Counted from the first letter of the stretch, positions 1-12,652 are shown. The stretch: DNA of 64,000 bases from Lutjanus erythropterus (GCA_020091685.1 CM034610.1:27526094-27590093), one strand, 5' to 3'. Notes: generated by a model not told the origin, from the sequence alone. A program made the numbers and translations.

Positions 1-362
1 ATTATTGCGGCTCCCTAGCCCTCCAGATTAATAAATGAAAGAAAATTAACATAAAATACAACAAGAGGAGGGAAAAAAGGCCGCCCAACATGAATTAGAA
101 TCATCCAATTCCCTAATAACGTATAATTAAAGGATCTTTCAGTTCCCTCTGCACACTCAGATACCCCAGATACTATAAATTAAGTGCTTCACAATTATTG
201 TAGCAGAAGAAAATTGTAGAACGGGTGCCAAGTTTTCCAAAACTAATCAAGCTCATTTTGTGTGAAGTACTTTATCTTTTCTAAATCAAGGCCACTTGGA
301 AAATCCACAACTTCTTTTTTAGGGCTTTATATGTCTTATTTTTTGCTTTCAAGAGGCAAAAA
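1..362. other. Noncoding AT-rich stretch
   Basis: No exon, RNA gene or recognisable repeat was seen. The sequence is AT-rich and runs up to the left end of the fold-back element at 363. Confidence 0.5.
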
Positions 363-1232
363 TTAAAGGGATACTTGAGATTATTTAATGTGAAGTTGTA
401 TGAGGTACTTATCAATAGTCAGTGCAATACCTACAGTAGACGCAGAGAGGACGACTAGCATGGAAGCTAAGGAATGTATTCATGTGGACAAGGTCAGCAG
501 CAAAACATTTTAGTCACTTTCAATCACAACAACATCCACCTAAAAAAATTAACATCAATTCAAGTGTTTACTTTATATTTAGAATATTTTCACTGTTTTA
601 TCTTGCCATCAGACAGCCCTTTCAGATGGGAAACAGACATTTGTAATCGCTCTTTCCAAAGCAGCCAAACTCCATTGTTAAAAGCAATAATTTTACCTCA
701 CAGAACATGGAGTTGCTGGTCTACCTCTGCCTCAGTGGGTTAGTTTGTATGTGTTACTGTGTGACTTTGGTGAATCAGAACTATTCTTTTAAAACACTGA
801 AGACACACAATTACAAAAACAAACGAACAGACTGAGGCAGCAGTAGTCCAGCAACTCCTGTGTTCTGTGAGGTAAAGTTGCTGTTTTTGCTAATGGAGTT
901 TGGTTGGTTTGGAGTGAGCAATTATTAGGCTTATCTAATGGCTGTTTCCCATCTGAAAAGGTTGCCTCACGGCAAGGTAAAGGTGAAATTACTCTAAATA
1001 TAATGTACACTTGAAATGATGTTGGTTATTATTAGGTTGATGTTGAAGTGTCTAAAATATATCTTGTTGCTGACCATGTCTACAGCAGTACATTGCTTAG
1101 CTCCTCTGCTGGTGCTCCTGTTGTTTCTCCAAATTTCGGGTGTGTCAGCTGGCATCTACTCTAAGTAATGCACTGACTATTGATGAGCACATCACACAAA
1201 TGCACATTAAATAATCCAAAGTATCCCTTAAA
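363..1232. repeat. Long fold-back (palindromic) element, probable nonautonomous DNA transposon
   Basis: The two halves are imperfect reverse complements of each other along almost their whole length. The left end TTAAAGGGATACTT (363) is matched by AAGTATCCCTTAAA at the right end (1219-1232). Further matching pairs include CAATAGTCAGTGCA near 413 with its complement near 1166-1180, CAGATGGGAAACAG near 622 with its complement near 945-960, and CCTCACAGAACA near 696 with its complement near 860-875. The arms are about 410 and 435 bases, and only about 20 bases in the middle (around 775-796) are unpaired. By eye the arms are roughly 75-80% identical, so this is not a recent insertion. No transposase is encoded. 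Short reading frames here are by-products of the palindrome. The superfamily is not certain; TTAA-like ends would fit piggyBac-type targeting, but a clean duplication is not visible. Confidence 0.85.
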
Positions 1233-3229
1233 GTAAGGAGCTGTAATACTTGGAGGTCATAAAACCCTCAGAAAGAGCTTGCAAAACTTCTGTTTTGTTT
1301 CACATACATGCAGATCATTTTGCATTTGGCAGCCTCGCTCTAGTTTTGTCTCTTTTATAGTTTTGTCTCTTTTTCTTCCAGAGTTCATCCCCACTCTGCC
1401 TAAGAAAAAAAGGGGGAAAAAAAACTGCAGCGGAAAGAAATTTGTTCTACAGATGTTGTCTATCCTGGAGCCTAAGGCGTAGACGAATAGAGGATTCCTG
1501 TCTCTCCCTCCCAGTCATCTCTTCATCTTGAGTCCCCCCATGACTCCTCTGCCTTCCCTCTACCTCTGTGTGACCCTCCCATCTCTTTTGCTCATCTACT
1601 CCGTCTCAGCTTTTCCCTCCAATACATCACGTTCCTCTGCTCTGTGCGTGCTGATTAACAAACTGCCTTTAATTGATTCACTGCATTGGCATGGTGTGAA
1701 GCTAAGACCTGCTAAGCTCTGTCAACACAGGGGTCCCTCAGCTCTGCTTTTATGTGTGCTCAAATACATCAGACTTAGCGTGTGTAGAGCCGCTCAAGAC
1801 AGCTTTCAAGTGTTTTTTTGCATGTGCGAAATGCTCAGATGACAAGCCTGCTGCACATTAGTCCAGTGATTTAGTGAATTTGGCTTTGGCGCCAACTTCA
1901 GCCCCTCCTTCCTCGACTTCCTCACCCGTTCATCCCTCTATACTGGGACTCTTTGGTTGTCCATTGTGTTTGGTCTGGTTCAGATTCCCAGTTTGGTGAC
2001 TCCTCTGAAGGGGAGGGCACATGTGCAGAACCGATGTGTTGTCTTGCATGTTCTCGCAGCTCCCTCCCACCTCGCTGCCTCTCACTGAGATGATGAATAG
2101 TAGAACCGAATATTTTTCATGCCTTTCTTGTGTGTTATGTCACTGCAGAACGGCCCTGCACCAGTACCTGTAAACACTTACAGTACAGTGTAGTGATTAC
2201 TGTTCTCATCCACATTTAAAAATAACATCAGAAATAATCCCTAGGCGCCTAAGTGAAGTCAAAAAAGACAAAAAGCCTGGAGCTTACGATTACCATATTT
2301 TCAATGGGGACCCAGTCCTGGTAATACACATGGCTTTTTATGGCTGTGCATTAATTTACCGTTTCACAAAGGCATCAAACATATTTAGGCTGCGAGGGAT
2401 TGAAAAGGGTTTTTGGAAGAGTGCGTGTGGCTTGAAGGGCTTTGGACATCACAAGTTTTCCTGTAAAGGCCCATCCTTTGTTACAGTGAAGTGATTCTGG
2501 GTGCTGTTTTCAACTGGTAAAGCTGTCCTAATCCGTCCATCAGCCCCCTCTGTTCCCAGTCAATTTACAGTGAATGTAAACGCTATGTGTGTTTATCCAG
2601 TCAAATCCCATTGTGGTTCATCTTGAAAGCCAAACACGGGTAACAGACCCCTCCTAACTTGTTTAGGAGTCACATTTTTTTTCTGCATCATTATTAAATT
2701 AGAGGTCGTCTTGTTTGATCTGTTGTCTAGATCTTACTTGCCCTATAGAGCTGCTTATAGCAGTTTGTTTCTGGGCATTACACACAAAGCTACACTGTTT
2801 TCAGACCTCTGAACCACCCCTGGCATCTCCAACTTATTCAGCTCTTCAAATAGGCCTGGTGTTGTGCTCATTGACTTTTCCCCCAGTTTGAGAAATCACA
2901 GCTTTGTAAGCAGGATTAAGAATGGGGATATCATCTTCCTACATAACTCGCTGGCTACCAGGCTACATGTGTGAAAAATGGTAACTATAAAGATGACACA
3001 TAACAGCTCTTAAATCTGTATATTTCTTCATTCATGGTGAAAAATGTTTGCTACTTGAAACAGCTGCTATCGCAACTTCCTTGTTTACTTAAACCACTGT
3101 CCCTGTCTACTGATTGCTTCATGCAAAAGAAAAGAAACATAACTTCACACAGCATAAGGCTGAATTAAAAGCACAAGGAGTTATTAACTGGTTATGAAAC
3201 AGTCTCTAAGCCAGTTAAAAAGAATGAGG
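1233..3229. other. Unique noncoding sequence
   Basis: No gene was recognised. There is a pyrimidine-rich stretch at about 1490-1640 and a G+C-richer part at about 1880-2100 ending in a CTCGCAG acceptor-like site (about 2050-2060), but no open frame with coding character follows it. No repeat family was recognised. Confidence 0.4.
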
Positions 3230-3330
3230 AAGTGATTTTTCTTTAGATAATTTCATTATATTTTGTGGTCATAGCGATGGAAACACTACCGTGTTTGTCT
3301 GCAGGGGCCTCCAAAATCAACAATGAAACA
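3230..3330 (-). repeat. Fragment of dispersed repeat (family R), minus strand
   Basis: On the minus strand this segment reads GGAGGCCCCTGCAGACAAAC, then a TAGTGTTTCCAT-type stretch, then ACCACAAAATATAATGA. The same succession occurs on the plus strand at 8380-8460 (GGAGGCCCCTGTGGACAAAA, TAGTGTTTCCACCATAATAA) and at 27818-27880. Three diverged copies in one window identify it as an interspersed repeat. Its class is not known to me. Confidence 0.6.
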
Positions 3331-4329
3331 GGTCATGCTGTAAGCTTGATGTCATAGCAGTTACCTGTGGGTTTAATTTGCGATCAGCTAACTAGCTATT
3401 CATCTATATCCATGAAAAATAGTGAGAAAAAAAAAAGACCCACAAGCGTGGTTGTTGAGTTGAGTTGCAGGAATAAATCTCAAACTTGCATAGTTCTTCA
3501 CCCGTCATGACAGCGTTAAATTAACTGTGCTTTGTAACCACTACAACACCTTCTATATCGATTGGATTTTTGTCAGTTGGAAGGATACGTTACTTTCTAC
3601 TGCTTTGTTAGAGCAAAACAAAACAAATACACCTCCCCTTTCAAGCAGAAAGTGGCCAATCTGAGCAAAATGTCAGACTGAATGATTAAAATGAAACAAA
3701 ATGGCAGTTTCACCTTATCATCAGGCAACAGAAAGGCCCCTTACACTGCAGTGCAAGCTGTTGCATCAGGCAGTTAGAAGTCTTTTAGCTGTTCTCTGAC
3801 CTAACATTTCAGCAGTAATGTATTCATGCCAACTACCACAGAATGTCCTCCAGCGCTGCTGTGGCTGTTGACTTCTGTCTTTGAATAACAGGCTGTGTTT
3901 TAACATCTCAAATTCTCTGAAAGACATTACAGACCTGACTCGCTCTAAAATTGTTCAGCTGGCAATGATATAATTATTAAATATTCTCAAATGACTGTAC
4001 AGTGCATTAGCTATTTATTCCACCTGTTGAAAACATCTCAGAAACTTTTAGCAGGTGCCAGGCTGTATTTCCATTTAATTACAGATTTTATCACAGATCA
4101 TATAGGTGTCACATCTCAAGTTTTCCAAGCATGAAAGACAAGCATACAGTTACTCTGCAAGGAGTGTCGCCCTGTTGGAGACACCTGATCCAGCCAAAAC
4201 ATAGTGGCTCATATGTTGAGCCATCAATTATACACCATTTCAATGGCATCAAGTTTTCTGTAAAGGGGAAGGTCCACAGTGATGGTAGAGCTTTTTTTCA
4301 TCTCAACTTTGGCACCAAATGCACAAAAG
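3331..4329. other. Unique noncoding sequence
   Basis: AT-rich DNA with no recognised gene, RNA or repeat family. Confidence 0.4.
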
Positions 4330-5130
4330 TTAATCTGTAGTTGATATCGTACAGTGGGATTGTGGTGTTCGCATAGGCCAGCAGCCAGGGCCATGACCGC
4401 AATACCGCAGTCATGTGATACCTACCATGAGGTTGAGCTAAGTACCATCGTCACTGCAATTTTTTTTTGCTCGGTTAACCTCATGTTATTTTATGGCGCA
4501 ATGCATTTGAGATCAGAGCGGTCACACACACGCCCAGCCTGTGTTGCTGACATGTTGTAGACAGTGGACGGCTAACAACATACTAACAGCAACAATAACT
4601 CCTTCCAACATGGAAAAAATGAAAAACAATGACAGAAATGGATGGATGGTCATGGATTACAAGGCTTCTGTAAGAGATACGATCGCACCAGAGTCGACGC
4701 CGTTGTTAGTTTTTCCTGCTCAGCTTAGTTACTTTGGGACTAACTCCCTTCACTTTTCCTGCAGTTCGGAAATAAGGGCTTGTGCCCACCAACCTGCAAG
4801 TCTATGTGGTCTCATGTATTTTGGGTAAGGAAAACATCTTGTTGAGCACCATCATTAGGTTCAAGAGCTGAAATCTGATGGAGCCCACTTCAAGGACCAC
4901 AAGCAGGACCCAGTTTGCCGTAGCCTCGTGCCTCGTCACGCTGCGGACATTTGTAGCATTGCAAACAACTCAAAAAACATGATGGCCTCAGAAGAAAAGG
5001 CTTTCGTGGACACAGCCTCTAATGGACCAGACTTAACTGTTCTGGTCTGGTCTGAGTGACTGACCCTATACTGTACATTTACTGCCAAACTGAGAACTCA
5101 CTGCAAAACTTTCCTCTGTGGATCAGATGT
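4330..5130 (+). repeat. Dispersed repeat (family T), copy 1
   Basis: Parts of this stretch recur elsewhere in the window in the same order. GCAGTCATGTGATACCTACC (about 4412) resembles ACAGTCATGTGATGCCTGCT (about 49078). ATGCATTTGAGATCAGAGCG followed by GTCACACACA (about 4501-4530) resembles 25603-25660. ATTACAAGGCTTCTGTAAGA (about 4656) resembles TTACAAAGCTTCTGAAATGG (about 49258). CTGTACATTTACTGCCAAAC (about 5071) resembles CTGTACATTTACTGCCAGAC (about 49443). It is therefore a diverged interspersed element with at least three copies here. No coding capacity is visible and the family name is unknown. Boundaries are approximate. Confidence 0.55.
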
Positions 5131-6414
5131 CATGTGATGCACTGGCTCTACTGATCACAACTGTAAAACATTATGAGTCATTTACTGTACTGTACTGCAA
5201 GAACACTAAATCCAAAGGGACCCGTCATGGTAGATTTACCATAATTTTAAAACCCTTTTTCTAACATGACAACATTAATCTATACTCTCATGGGTTTTCT
5301 CTGAGTTTTCTCTGCTATGGCTCCTGCAGGTTACAGTTTAAAGAATACAAACATACAGGGTTAGGGTTAATTGTGTGTTAGTGAGTGTTACATCTCTACA
5401 GGAAGTTGTTGGTTAGCCGCTGTTCTACCTTTCCCTGTGCATGACTCAGTACAGTATCGGTGCTGCGACAGACAGAGCTGTTGTTGCTGTGGTCTGAAAA
5501 AAGCAACAGCCGCACATGAACACAATCAGAGATTTTGTGAGGGCAATCGGTCATAGTGTGAGGCTGCCAGTCCCGATGCTTTTTGTTGCTGCCTGTCAGA
5601 CGCCCGTCTGTTCCCTCCTAGGACCTCTGCTCCACTGTTGTCGTGCTTATCTGGTGAGGAGAAAGCAGAGGAGGGAGGTGGGAATTGCTCTGAACTTGTG
5701 ACAAAGTCAAAGTTAGTTCAGATCTGCTGGGAAATGTAGCTTGTGCTTTCGTCAAGCTGCAACTAAGCGCTTAAATGTCTTTCAGCATCCATAGCCTCTG
5801 GGAAACTGGAAACAAATACTGATGTGTGTTTACTACAGAGTTTACTTACTGTACTTGTGTTTATTTTGATTCCTCCCTGCATTGATTTTGCAGGGTATTT
5901 AATACAAATTCATACTGCTGGTGAAAATGTGTCAGGAAGTGCCAGAATCTGATCTGAGTGATTGTATTTCCCATTGTCAACAAACTGTGATTCATGTGCC
6001 TCTACCTGTTTTCTGCAGTAATACTTAAATTTTATTTTGCACACTTCTGGCTGGAAGCTTATTAAAAGATCATGCTGCTGTGATACCTGAGTTTTCAACA
6101 CCTTACTTTGAGAAATAAAGTTTTCCAATAAAAAAAACAAACTTATTTGCAATTTAACAAAAGAAGCCAAAGTTTCAGATGTTAAATGTTGTCTAAACAC
6201 CAGCAGCTGAACAATAACTTCTCCCAAGTAAAATATCTTAAAATATGCAGAATCATAATATAATCAAATAATTGTATGATCAAAGAATAAATTAACAAGA
6301 TTACAGATCTGACCAGATAGATGCCAGTGGATTTGTCCTCCATCATTTACACTGAAAATGAGATAAGAAGGGATCTCTTCGCAGCCAACAATTAAAGAGT
6401 GCTTCCAATCTACT
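5131..6414. other. Unique noncoding sequence
   Basis: No exon or repeat was recognised. Short open frames around 5371-5701 have no domain or coding character that can be supported. Confidence 0.4.
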
Positions 6415-6700
6415 GTACATATGGGCATGTGAGTATTGTATTGTTATCCTGAGCCAAGCTTAGCATAATGACTAGAGGCAGGGGGAAACGGCTTGTCTGG
6501 CTCTGTCCAAAATGAAAAAAATACACATGCAGACACCGCTAAAACTGACTAATTAACATCATGTTGTATCTCATTTGTTAAATCCTTCCATGAACAGAAA
6601 TGTAAACATGAAAATTTGTGATTTAAAGAGGAGCCAGGCGAGCTGTTTCCCCCCGGCCTCCAGTCTTTATGCTAATATAGGCTAAACATTATAGCCCAGT
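6415..6700. repeat. Dispersed teleost repeat with inverted arms (family A)
   Basis: The left part contains AGCTTAGCATAATGACTAGA, then GGGGGAAAC and TCTGGCTCTGTCC (about 6456-6510). The right part (about 6632-6690) contains GGAGCCAGGCGAGCTGTTTC and CAGTCTTTATGCTAATA, which is the same module in reverse complement. Between them lies the CTAATTAACATCATGTTGTA and TTTGTTAAATCC stretch. This order is familiar to me from a very abundant percomorph repeat; a second, partial copy is at 29806-30010. It is a fossil noncoding copy. Confidence 0.65.
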
Positions 6701-6810
6701 CAGAGCTGTTTTATTTTTAAGCCTCAACGCAAGCAAGAGCTGTGGCTGAACGCTGTATGTTTTCATGTTGTCTGCACATCTATTTCATTCTTGTGCATGC
6801 AGTATCTCTT

Positions 6811-7036
6811 TGACTTATGACCAAAAACTTGTTTTTTAGGTCAGAGTGACCTTTGAGAGTTTGAGTGGATGTTTGTACCAAATTTAAAGAAATCTCCTGC
6901 TTTGTGTTACAGAGATATTGCATTTACAACATGTGGGGGGACATGAGGTAGCAGTGACCTTTGACCAACAAAATTTAAGCAGTTTATCTTTGTGTGTAAA
7001 GGCATTCTTGAGATATCGCATTCACAGATGTCCCTA
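6811..7036 (+). repeat. Dispersed teleost repeat (TGACCTTTGACC type)
   Basis: Marker phrases are GTCAGAGTGACCTTTGAGAG (about 6840), TGTACCAAATTTAAAGAAAT (about 6873), AGTGACCTTTGACCAACAAA (about 6952) and TTCTTGAGATATCGCATTCA (about 7005). I know this phrase order from a common fish interspersed repeat of uncertain class. No reading frame of interest is present. Boundaries are approximate. Confidence 0.6.
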
Positions 7037-8345
7037 GCATGGAGCCAGAAAAAAAAGATTTTTGAAGGTTTGTCAAAAAATTGTGAGTCACAGAAGTCCC
7101 TCAGCAAACAGTCATGAATGTACACACACAAAAAAATAGGCTGATGGGTGCTGTAGTATCCTAGATTAGCTGAGGACAAGCTCCAGGTTCATCAGTTACA
7201 CACAAGCAATGGTATGATTCCCCCCAGGCTTGCGCTTTGCGGAGATAATCAACACATCCTGACTGCAGCTCTGTACCTAACGCACAGACAGGAGATTGAT
7301 ATCGATCTTTCCCTCTCACTCTCAGAAAGTGTATTTCCAAAACTGCCAAACTATTACCTAAAGTGAAATTGTTCAGAATGACGTTTTCTTTCCTGTTGCT
7401 CCCCCGTGTTGTGCTTCCAGAAAGATTTCCTGCTGTTCCGGTGGAGAGCAAAGACAGCCTTCTGTTTTTCCAAATTTCCACAGTTTTGTCAAAGAAGACC
7501 CATTTCTGCTTTTATGTAAGCATTTGGCTTCTTCAAATAACCCCCAGCCATGACCTTTTTAATATTGTTAGACGCGGGTCTATTAGAAGTCCACAGCAGG
7601 CTGTAACACCATCTGATATGCAGTGAGTCAGCAGTAACACAGACCTGTGCTTGTGCCTTCACTTGATGAAGATCTCTCTGTGTTCATGGTATAGATCCGC
7701 TGGTGTCACCTCTCCTGTGAGGACAATGCACTCTCACATCAGTGTTCACACACGAATAGGCAGCAAGGTAGACACCTTTCTTATCTATGTCCCGACTCTG
7801 AGAGAGAGACGGGGAGAAGAGAGGATTACTGAGCCTGAGACTGTAGCACACTGCAATGCCATGCTTAAGTACATAATGTACTGTACATTACCCATGCTGT
7901 GCTGTGCACTGCAGAGCAGCATTAAAAGCTGGAGCCCAGCTAAGACAAATAAGGGTGTGTCTGCGCTAAGTCCTGCTACAGAATTCAGCTTCTATGACAT
8001 AACTGTGAAATGAAAGGGTTTATCATGGAGCAAAGAAGTTTGTGTTGTTCTAACATACAGCAGGGGTGCACTGTAGAAGATGTTATCTCTGGACTGGGGC
8101 AGGGTTTCAACATGTATTGACAGAAGTTAGGTAAGACTCTTAAGGTGGAATGAATCTGTCAAGTGCTGCTGACTGCACACATTTTCATCCAACCTCTCAC
8201 TGGGCTGATTCATACTTTTTGTGCAGCTCACCTGCAGGGCCATAGGGAAATATTGATTATTCTTTTTTGGATGTGATTATTTCTTTGCTCTACATAATGT
8301 TGGAAAAAAGTGGCTGTCACATGAGGCGATGGCTTCTTATTGTTT
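7037..8345. other. Unique noncoding sequence
   Basis: No gene or recognised repeat. The 120-codon open frame at 7651-8013 has no recognisable domain and a composition like its surroundings. Confidence 0.4.
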
Positions 8346-8640
8346 TTGTTTAAAGCTACAAGAAGTAACAATCAATTTTTGCTGAATTTGGAGGCCCCTG
8401 TGGACAAAAACAGTAGTGTTTCCACCATAATAACCACAAAATAGAACTTCAAAAAATGAACTTATTTCCTCCTGCTTCTTTTTCGGTGGCTAACATATTA
8501 CTCATTGTGACTTTGACTGTGAAAATATAAACACAGGCTTGTTTTGTCTGATTTCAGAGACTCGGTGGCAGACATTAAGAACTACACAGAAATAGCCATG
8601 GTCTCGTAAACTTATGTAGGTTATATAGAGACAACAGCAA
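8346..8640 (+). repeat. Dispersed repeat (family R), copy 2
   Basis: This aligns by eye with 27780-28070. Shared marks are TGGACAAAA, the ATAATAACCACAAAATA stretch, TCCTCCTGCTTCTTTTT, TAAACACAGGCTT followed by TTTTGTCTGATTTCA, and a GGTGGCA element. It is followed closely by a copy of family S (8729). No coding capacity. Confidence 0.65.
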
Positions 8641-8728
8641 GATATTGAGGCTGTTTATAAACAACCCCTTGTAGTAGCTGTAAACAACATTTAAATACAA
8701 AGATATCCAATTAAAATGGTATATGCAC

Positions 8729-9165
8729 AGGGATGCACAGTATTTCCCAGCTCATTTTGGCCAGTTGTCAATGCTTGTAATGATATATGCACATGTTTTT
8801 TCCATCTAATTGCAGAGAAAATGGCGTCTCTCCAGGCGTGAAGCTAACATATTATTGTCTACTCTTATCATTATGTCATTATGTCCCACTGGGAGATGCA
8901 GACATAGAATACAATGCTTTATAAAATGTAAACATTGACTAGTCAACATGAGAAAACTACCCTCTACGGCTCTTAACAACTTTGCAATCTGTTTCAGACG
9001 GCTCAAAAAACATCAACACTGCAGACATAATTGTGTTGCGTATGCATAATTAAAGCATCTTATTGGACTGTCATATTGGCAAAAATGCTTGTTCAGGCAG
9101 AGACAGATATGTAATTTTAAAGCCTTTTATCAGCCGATACGATGAAGTTGTGATATTATTGTTCC
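8729..9165 (+). repeat. Nonautonomous DNA-transposon-like repeat (family S), copy 1
   Basis: The left end AGGGATGCAC is of the kind shared by many short teleost hAT-like elements. The body matches the copy at 52045-52571 in order: CAGCTCATTTTGGCCA, GATATATGCACAT, CTAATTGCAGAGAA, TCTCTCCAG, CACTGGGAGATG-type, GCAGACATA, AATTTTAAAGCCTTTTAT and a final TGATATTATTG. This copy lacks part of the left segment present in copy 2. No transposase is encoded. Confidence 0.65.
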
Positions 9166-11611
9166 TTCTTTAGGCTGCAAAAAACAAAAAAAAAAAAGCA
9201 GGAAATATTTGAGAAGCTGGAACCAGCAAATGACTTAAGCCACTGAGAACTGCAGAAAATGACACATATTTCATGAAACGGATGCTGTGCTAGACTTCTC
9301 ATCTCACCGCTTTGGCAGCTGTTTTGTGAATTTTCTATAAATGAACACCACTGTTTGGAAACAAGACCAGTTAAGACCGATTGCAGCAAACTTTGGGAGC
9401 AGAATTTATTTGTATTGGCAACGGGTTAAAATAATCTCACCCTTTTGGCAGAATTTCTTCTCCAAAGGGTGCACACAAAGGACAATCAGGCTATGCAAAC
9501 ACCACAATGGCTGTGATTAGTTTACGTAGGTCGCTTTGTATTTCCTGGCATGGTGTTTTTATTGCAGACTTTCTCTGTGGAACTGTTGTCACTGCTCTGT
9601 ATCCGTTTGACAGTGAATACGAGTGTAGGCTGCCGGCGCCTACAGTGTAGCCATGGTGGAGTCTGGGCCCAGAAGTATAATGCCGCTTCTTTCTGAGCCT
9701 GTAGAGAGCTGAGGTGAAACCAGACCGTCCAGTTTCTGTCACAGAAGTCATAAAACTTCATTCAAGATGACATTTGTATTCATGCAAATTGCTTAGAAAT
9801 CAGCCCTGCAAAGTAACTGTGCTCAACAGTGCATCCTGCAGATTGCTCCATTTGTCTCCACATGGACTGTAAATTTAGTCTATGGATGATCATGGGAGAA
9901 ATATTGAGTGAAACTGAATGAATATGATTTATATAGAAGGAATAAACAAACGAGTTTGCTGATTCTGTCATGCTGACTTTTATTTCACTAAAATTCTACT
10001 TGAATCCTTTCTTTTATGTCTTTTCCCCAGTTATTGTTGATTGATTATAATTTTGGGGTGGAGGAGTGTGTGAACTTTTTTTGACTTCTGAAGGGAGGTC
10101 ATGCCAGGAAAAGTTTGGGAATGACAATTCATATTTCCAGGTGATCATACACCAAAGAAAACACACTATAATACTACTATAATAATCCGTATTATATTCC
10201 ATGTCTGCTAATAGATCCCCTTAAATCTTACAGATTGGACCTTTACTCAAAGGAGATGTTAAATAGTGAACTGTAAAGGTGCTGATGGCCAGATTACTTT
10301 ACCTGAGCCAACCAGGCTTGGTGTGTTCCCTTGTTATCAGTATTTATTGTAGCTAACCTTTCATCTTAAATGTCATTAGCATGTGGCTAGTCCAGACATG
10401 GCTATAACAACAGCAGGCCTGAAGGGGCTTGAACAGTAAAGACTACAGATAAACAGACATAAGAAGAAAGTGTGAGCGGATGTCATGGATGAATAATAAG
10501 CAATCCAAGATAATTCTTCATGCTAGCAAATTAATATTTGTTTAATTTTGTTATAATCACGATGGGTTCAAATTTCATGCGCTCCAAGTTCATCACAAAC
10601 CCCAGTAACGCTTTGACTTTTTTACAAACACAAATGAGTCCACATTCTCTCCCTTCATCGTCCTTTCTTCCTCGAACTTCACTCGCTCACTCTGTCGTGC
10701 TGCTGCTGTTTGACAGTCTAAATTCAGTCTCCCGCTCGTCTGCCTCTGTGTAGCTGTATCTGTGGAGACCATATAACAAAGCTAGCACATGCACAACCTG
10801 ACAGAGAGACAAACCTCACAGGGCTTACATTATATGCCACCGCTGTGCACTTTCATGCAGAGAAAATGGAGAATTCACAGAGGAAAGCAGCGAATAATAA
10901 GCTCCCTGAAAAACACACACATAAAGATGCATGCGCGTAGTTTGAGGCTTGAAAAGGCTTTGCAGAGTCTGTGTACGTGTGTGGTTCCCCTGACAGTGTG
11001 ATATCTGTATCAACCTACTGTTAATGTACTGAAAGTAAGGCTTTATGTGTTGGAAGGTTTTCTGAGAATTGAACATCTTTCTTGCAATATTTCTTAACAT
11101 TTTACTTGTTGGCCTCCCTGTATACCCAATGGGAAAGTGATTTCAAGCATTGTATTTTTGTTTAAATCTCTTATTGGACTGAAGAGACTTTTTTTTTTTA
11201 TCCCATACCTCACTCTGAATCTTTGTACAAAAACATTGTTTTTTCATTTGATATAAGAAGCCAAGTTCTCAAATGTTAAACATACAGAATTAAGTAGTGT
11301 AAAATTGGCAAAGATGTGATTTATATCAGTAAGATCTGACCTAAGTAAGATTCTGCATTAATTCACAAATGTCCAAAGTTGATTTTCTAAATAGGCCAGT
11401 TAATAAAATGATGTTGACAAAACGAAAAGGGCAAATTAATTATAATTGATTAATTAATGCAGCTAACTTTTTAAAATAAAAAAGGTTGCAGACCATTTAT
11501 CTTAATCGCTAGTTTTGTTTTGTGTTGTATTTCCGTGGAATAACGACACCAGTAAATTTGGTTTGCAGTATACTGGTCTGGAGCACAAGACTGAAATTGT
11601 GTCCCCCTTTT
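9166..11611. other. Unique noncoding sequence
   Basis: No exon was recognised. Overlapping short open frames at 9491-9761 lie in a locally GC-richer stretch (9590-9730) but show no domain. The rest is AT-rich DNA without recognised repeats. Confidence 0.4.
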
Positions 11612-11694
11612 CTTGAATAGATTCTGAATCGAATCAGACACCAAATAATCAGAATTTAATCAACTGGTGTGATACCCAAAGATTCCCAGCCCTG
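11612..11694 (-). repeat. Terminal fragment of a nonautonomous DNA transposon
   Basis: Read on the minus strand it begins CAGGGCTGGGAATCTTTGGG and continues into GATT/GAATCGA-rich sequence (TCTGATTCGATTCAGAATC). That is the end structure of a widespread teleost element. Only one end is seen. Confidence 0.45.
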
Positions 11695-12415
11695 AAATCA
11701 TGAATAAGTGAAAAAGATTCAAAATCTTTCAAGACATTTGATGCCATGTTGCCGTATTTTACATGTTTCAACACTCAGGACACATTTCAGTAAGAAAAAA
11801 CTATTAAGGTTCAATTTGAAATTAAAAATATATTCTATGTCTCTGCAAGTTCAATCTAACAGTTAAATTCATGTGAGGTTCTTGGTGTGCAGTCTGTAAC
11901 AGGGAGCCAAACAGGAAAGTGACAATTTTTGTCAAATATCGGCGTTGGACTCGTGAGATGTGAGATGTTTCAAAATTACATATCACGAATATAATGACCA
12001 AAATTATTGTAGTGTTGTTAAAATGTGCTGAAAATGTTTCAAAAGTACTGACACACACTGAAATCATTTCACCAAGTTTAAGATTGAAAACCTCTCAGTG
12101 ATTTGAAATGGCATCATGCTTTACTATGTCAGTGTTTTTATTGATGCAAAACTGTGGGTGTGTTTTTTAAAGCGCAGTCATGAAACAGTAATTCTAATAA
12201 TCAGGAATTTGCAAATACTAGCAATCAATTGATCATTAATAATTTATTTTCTCTCATTTGAAGCCCATGTTTCCTTATTCATCAAATGACTCCACCAGAC
12301 AAACCAGTGTCAAATGAGGTGCCATTTCTAGACTATCAATTAATTATTGATAAATACATTTTTAATCAGTTAAATTTTTAACAGTGATTAATGATTAATC
12401 AGTAATATCCCTACT
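11695..12415. other. AT-rich noncoding sequence with GATTAAT-rich repeat debris
   Basis: No gene was found. At 12330-12410 there are repeated ATTAATTATTGAT and TTAATGATTAATCAGT motifs that look like one end of a degraded short DNA transposon next to the element at 12416. Confidence 0.4.
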
Positions 12416-12652
12416 AGGGCTGCATGATATGTTAAAGACAGATATTGTGATTTGATTCACAATTAACTGGAATGATTGTTTTTAAAAATCAATTTGATGG
12501 GATAATTGTTCAGTTCAGGACATCTCTGCAGCACCAATGCTGCTTTGTCCCACATTTTCCCTGAAAATAAAAAATAGCAGCTTCTGTAATTTGGATATTT
12601 CACTTGGCCATATTGTGATTTTGATAATATTTTTGATTAATTGTGCAGCCTT
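12416..12652. mobile_element. Short nonautonomous DNA transposon (hAT-like ends)
   Basis: The left end AGGGCTGCATGATAT and the right end ATTAATTGTGCAGCCTT are imperfect inverted repeats. The interior has ATATTGTGATTT-type stretches in both orientations, as in common teleost AGGGCTGCACGAT MITEs. It is 237 bases with no coding sequence. A convincing 8-bp target duplication is not visible. Confidence 0.6.

Noticed and set aside
474-1010. Two open frames on opposite strands resembling each other
   Set aside because: They fall in the two arms of the fold-back element, so the similarity comes from the inverted repeat.
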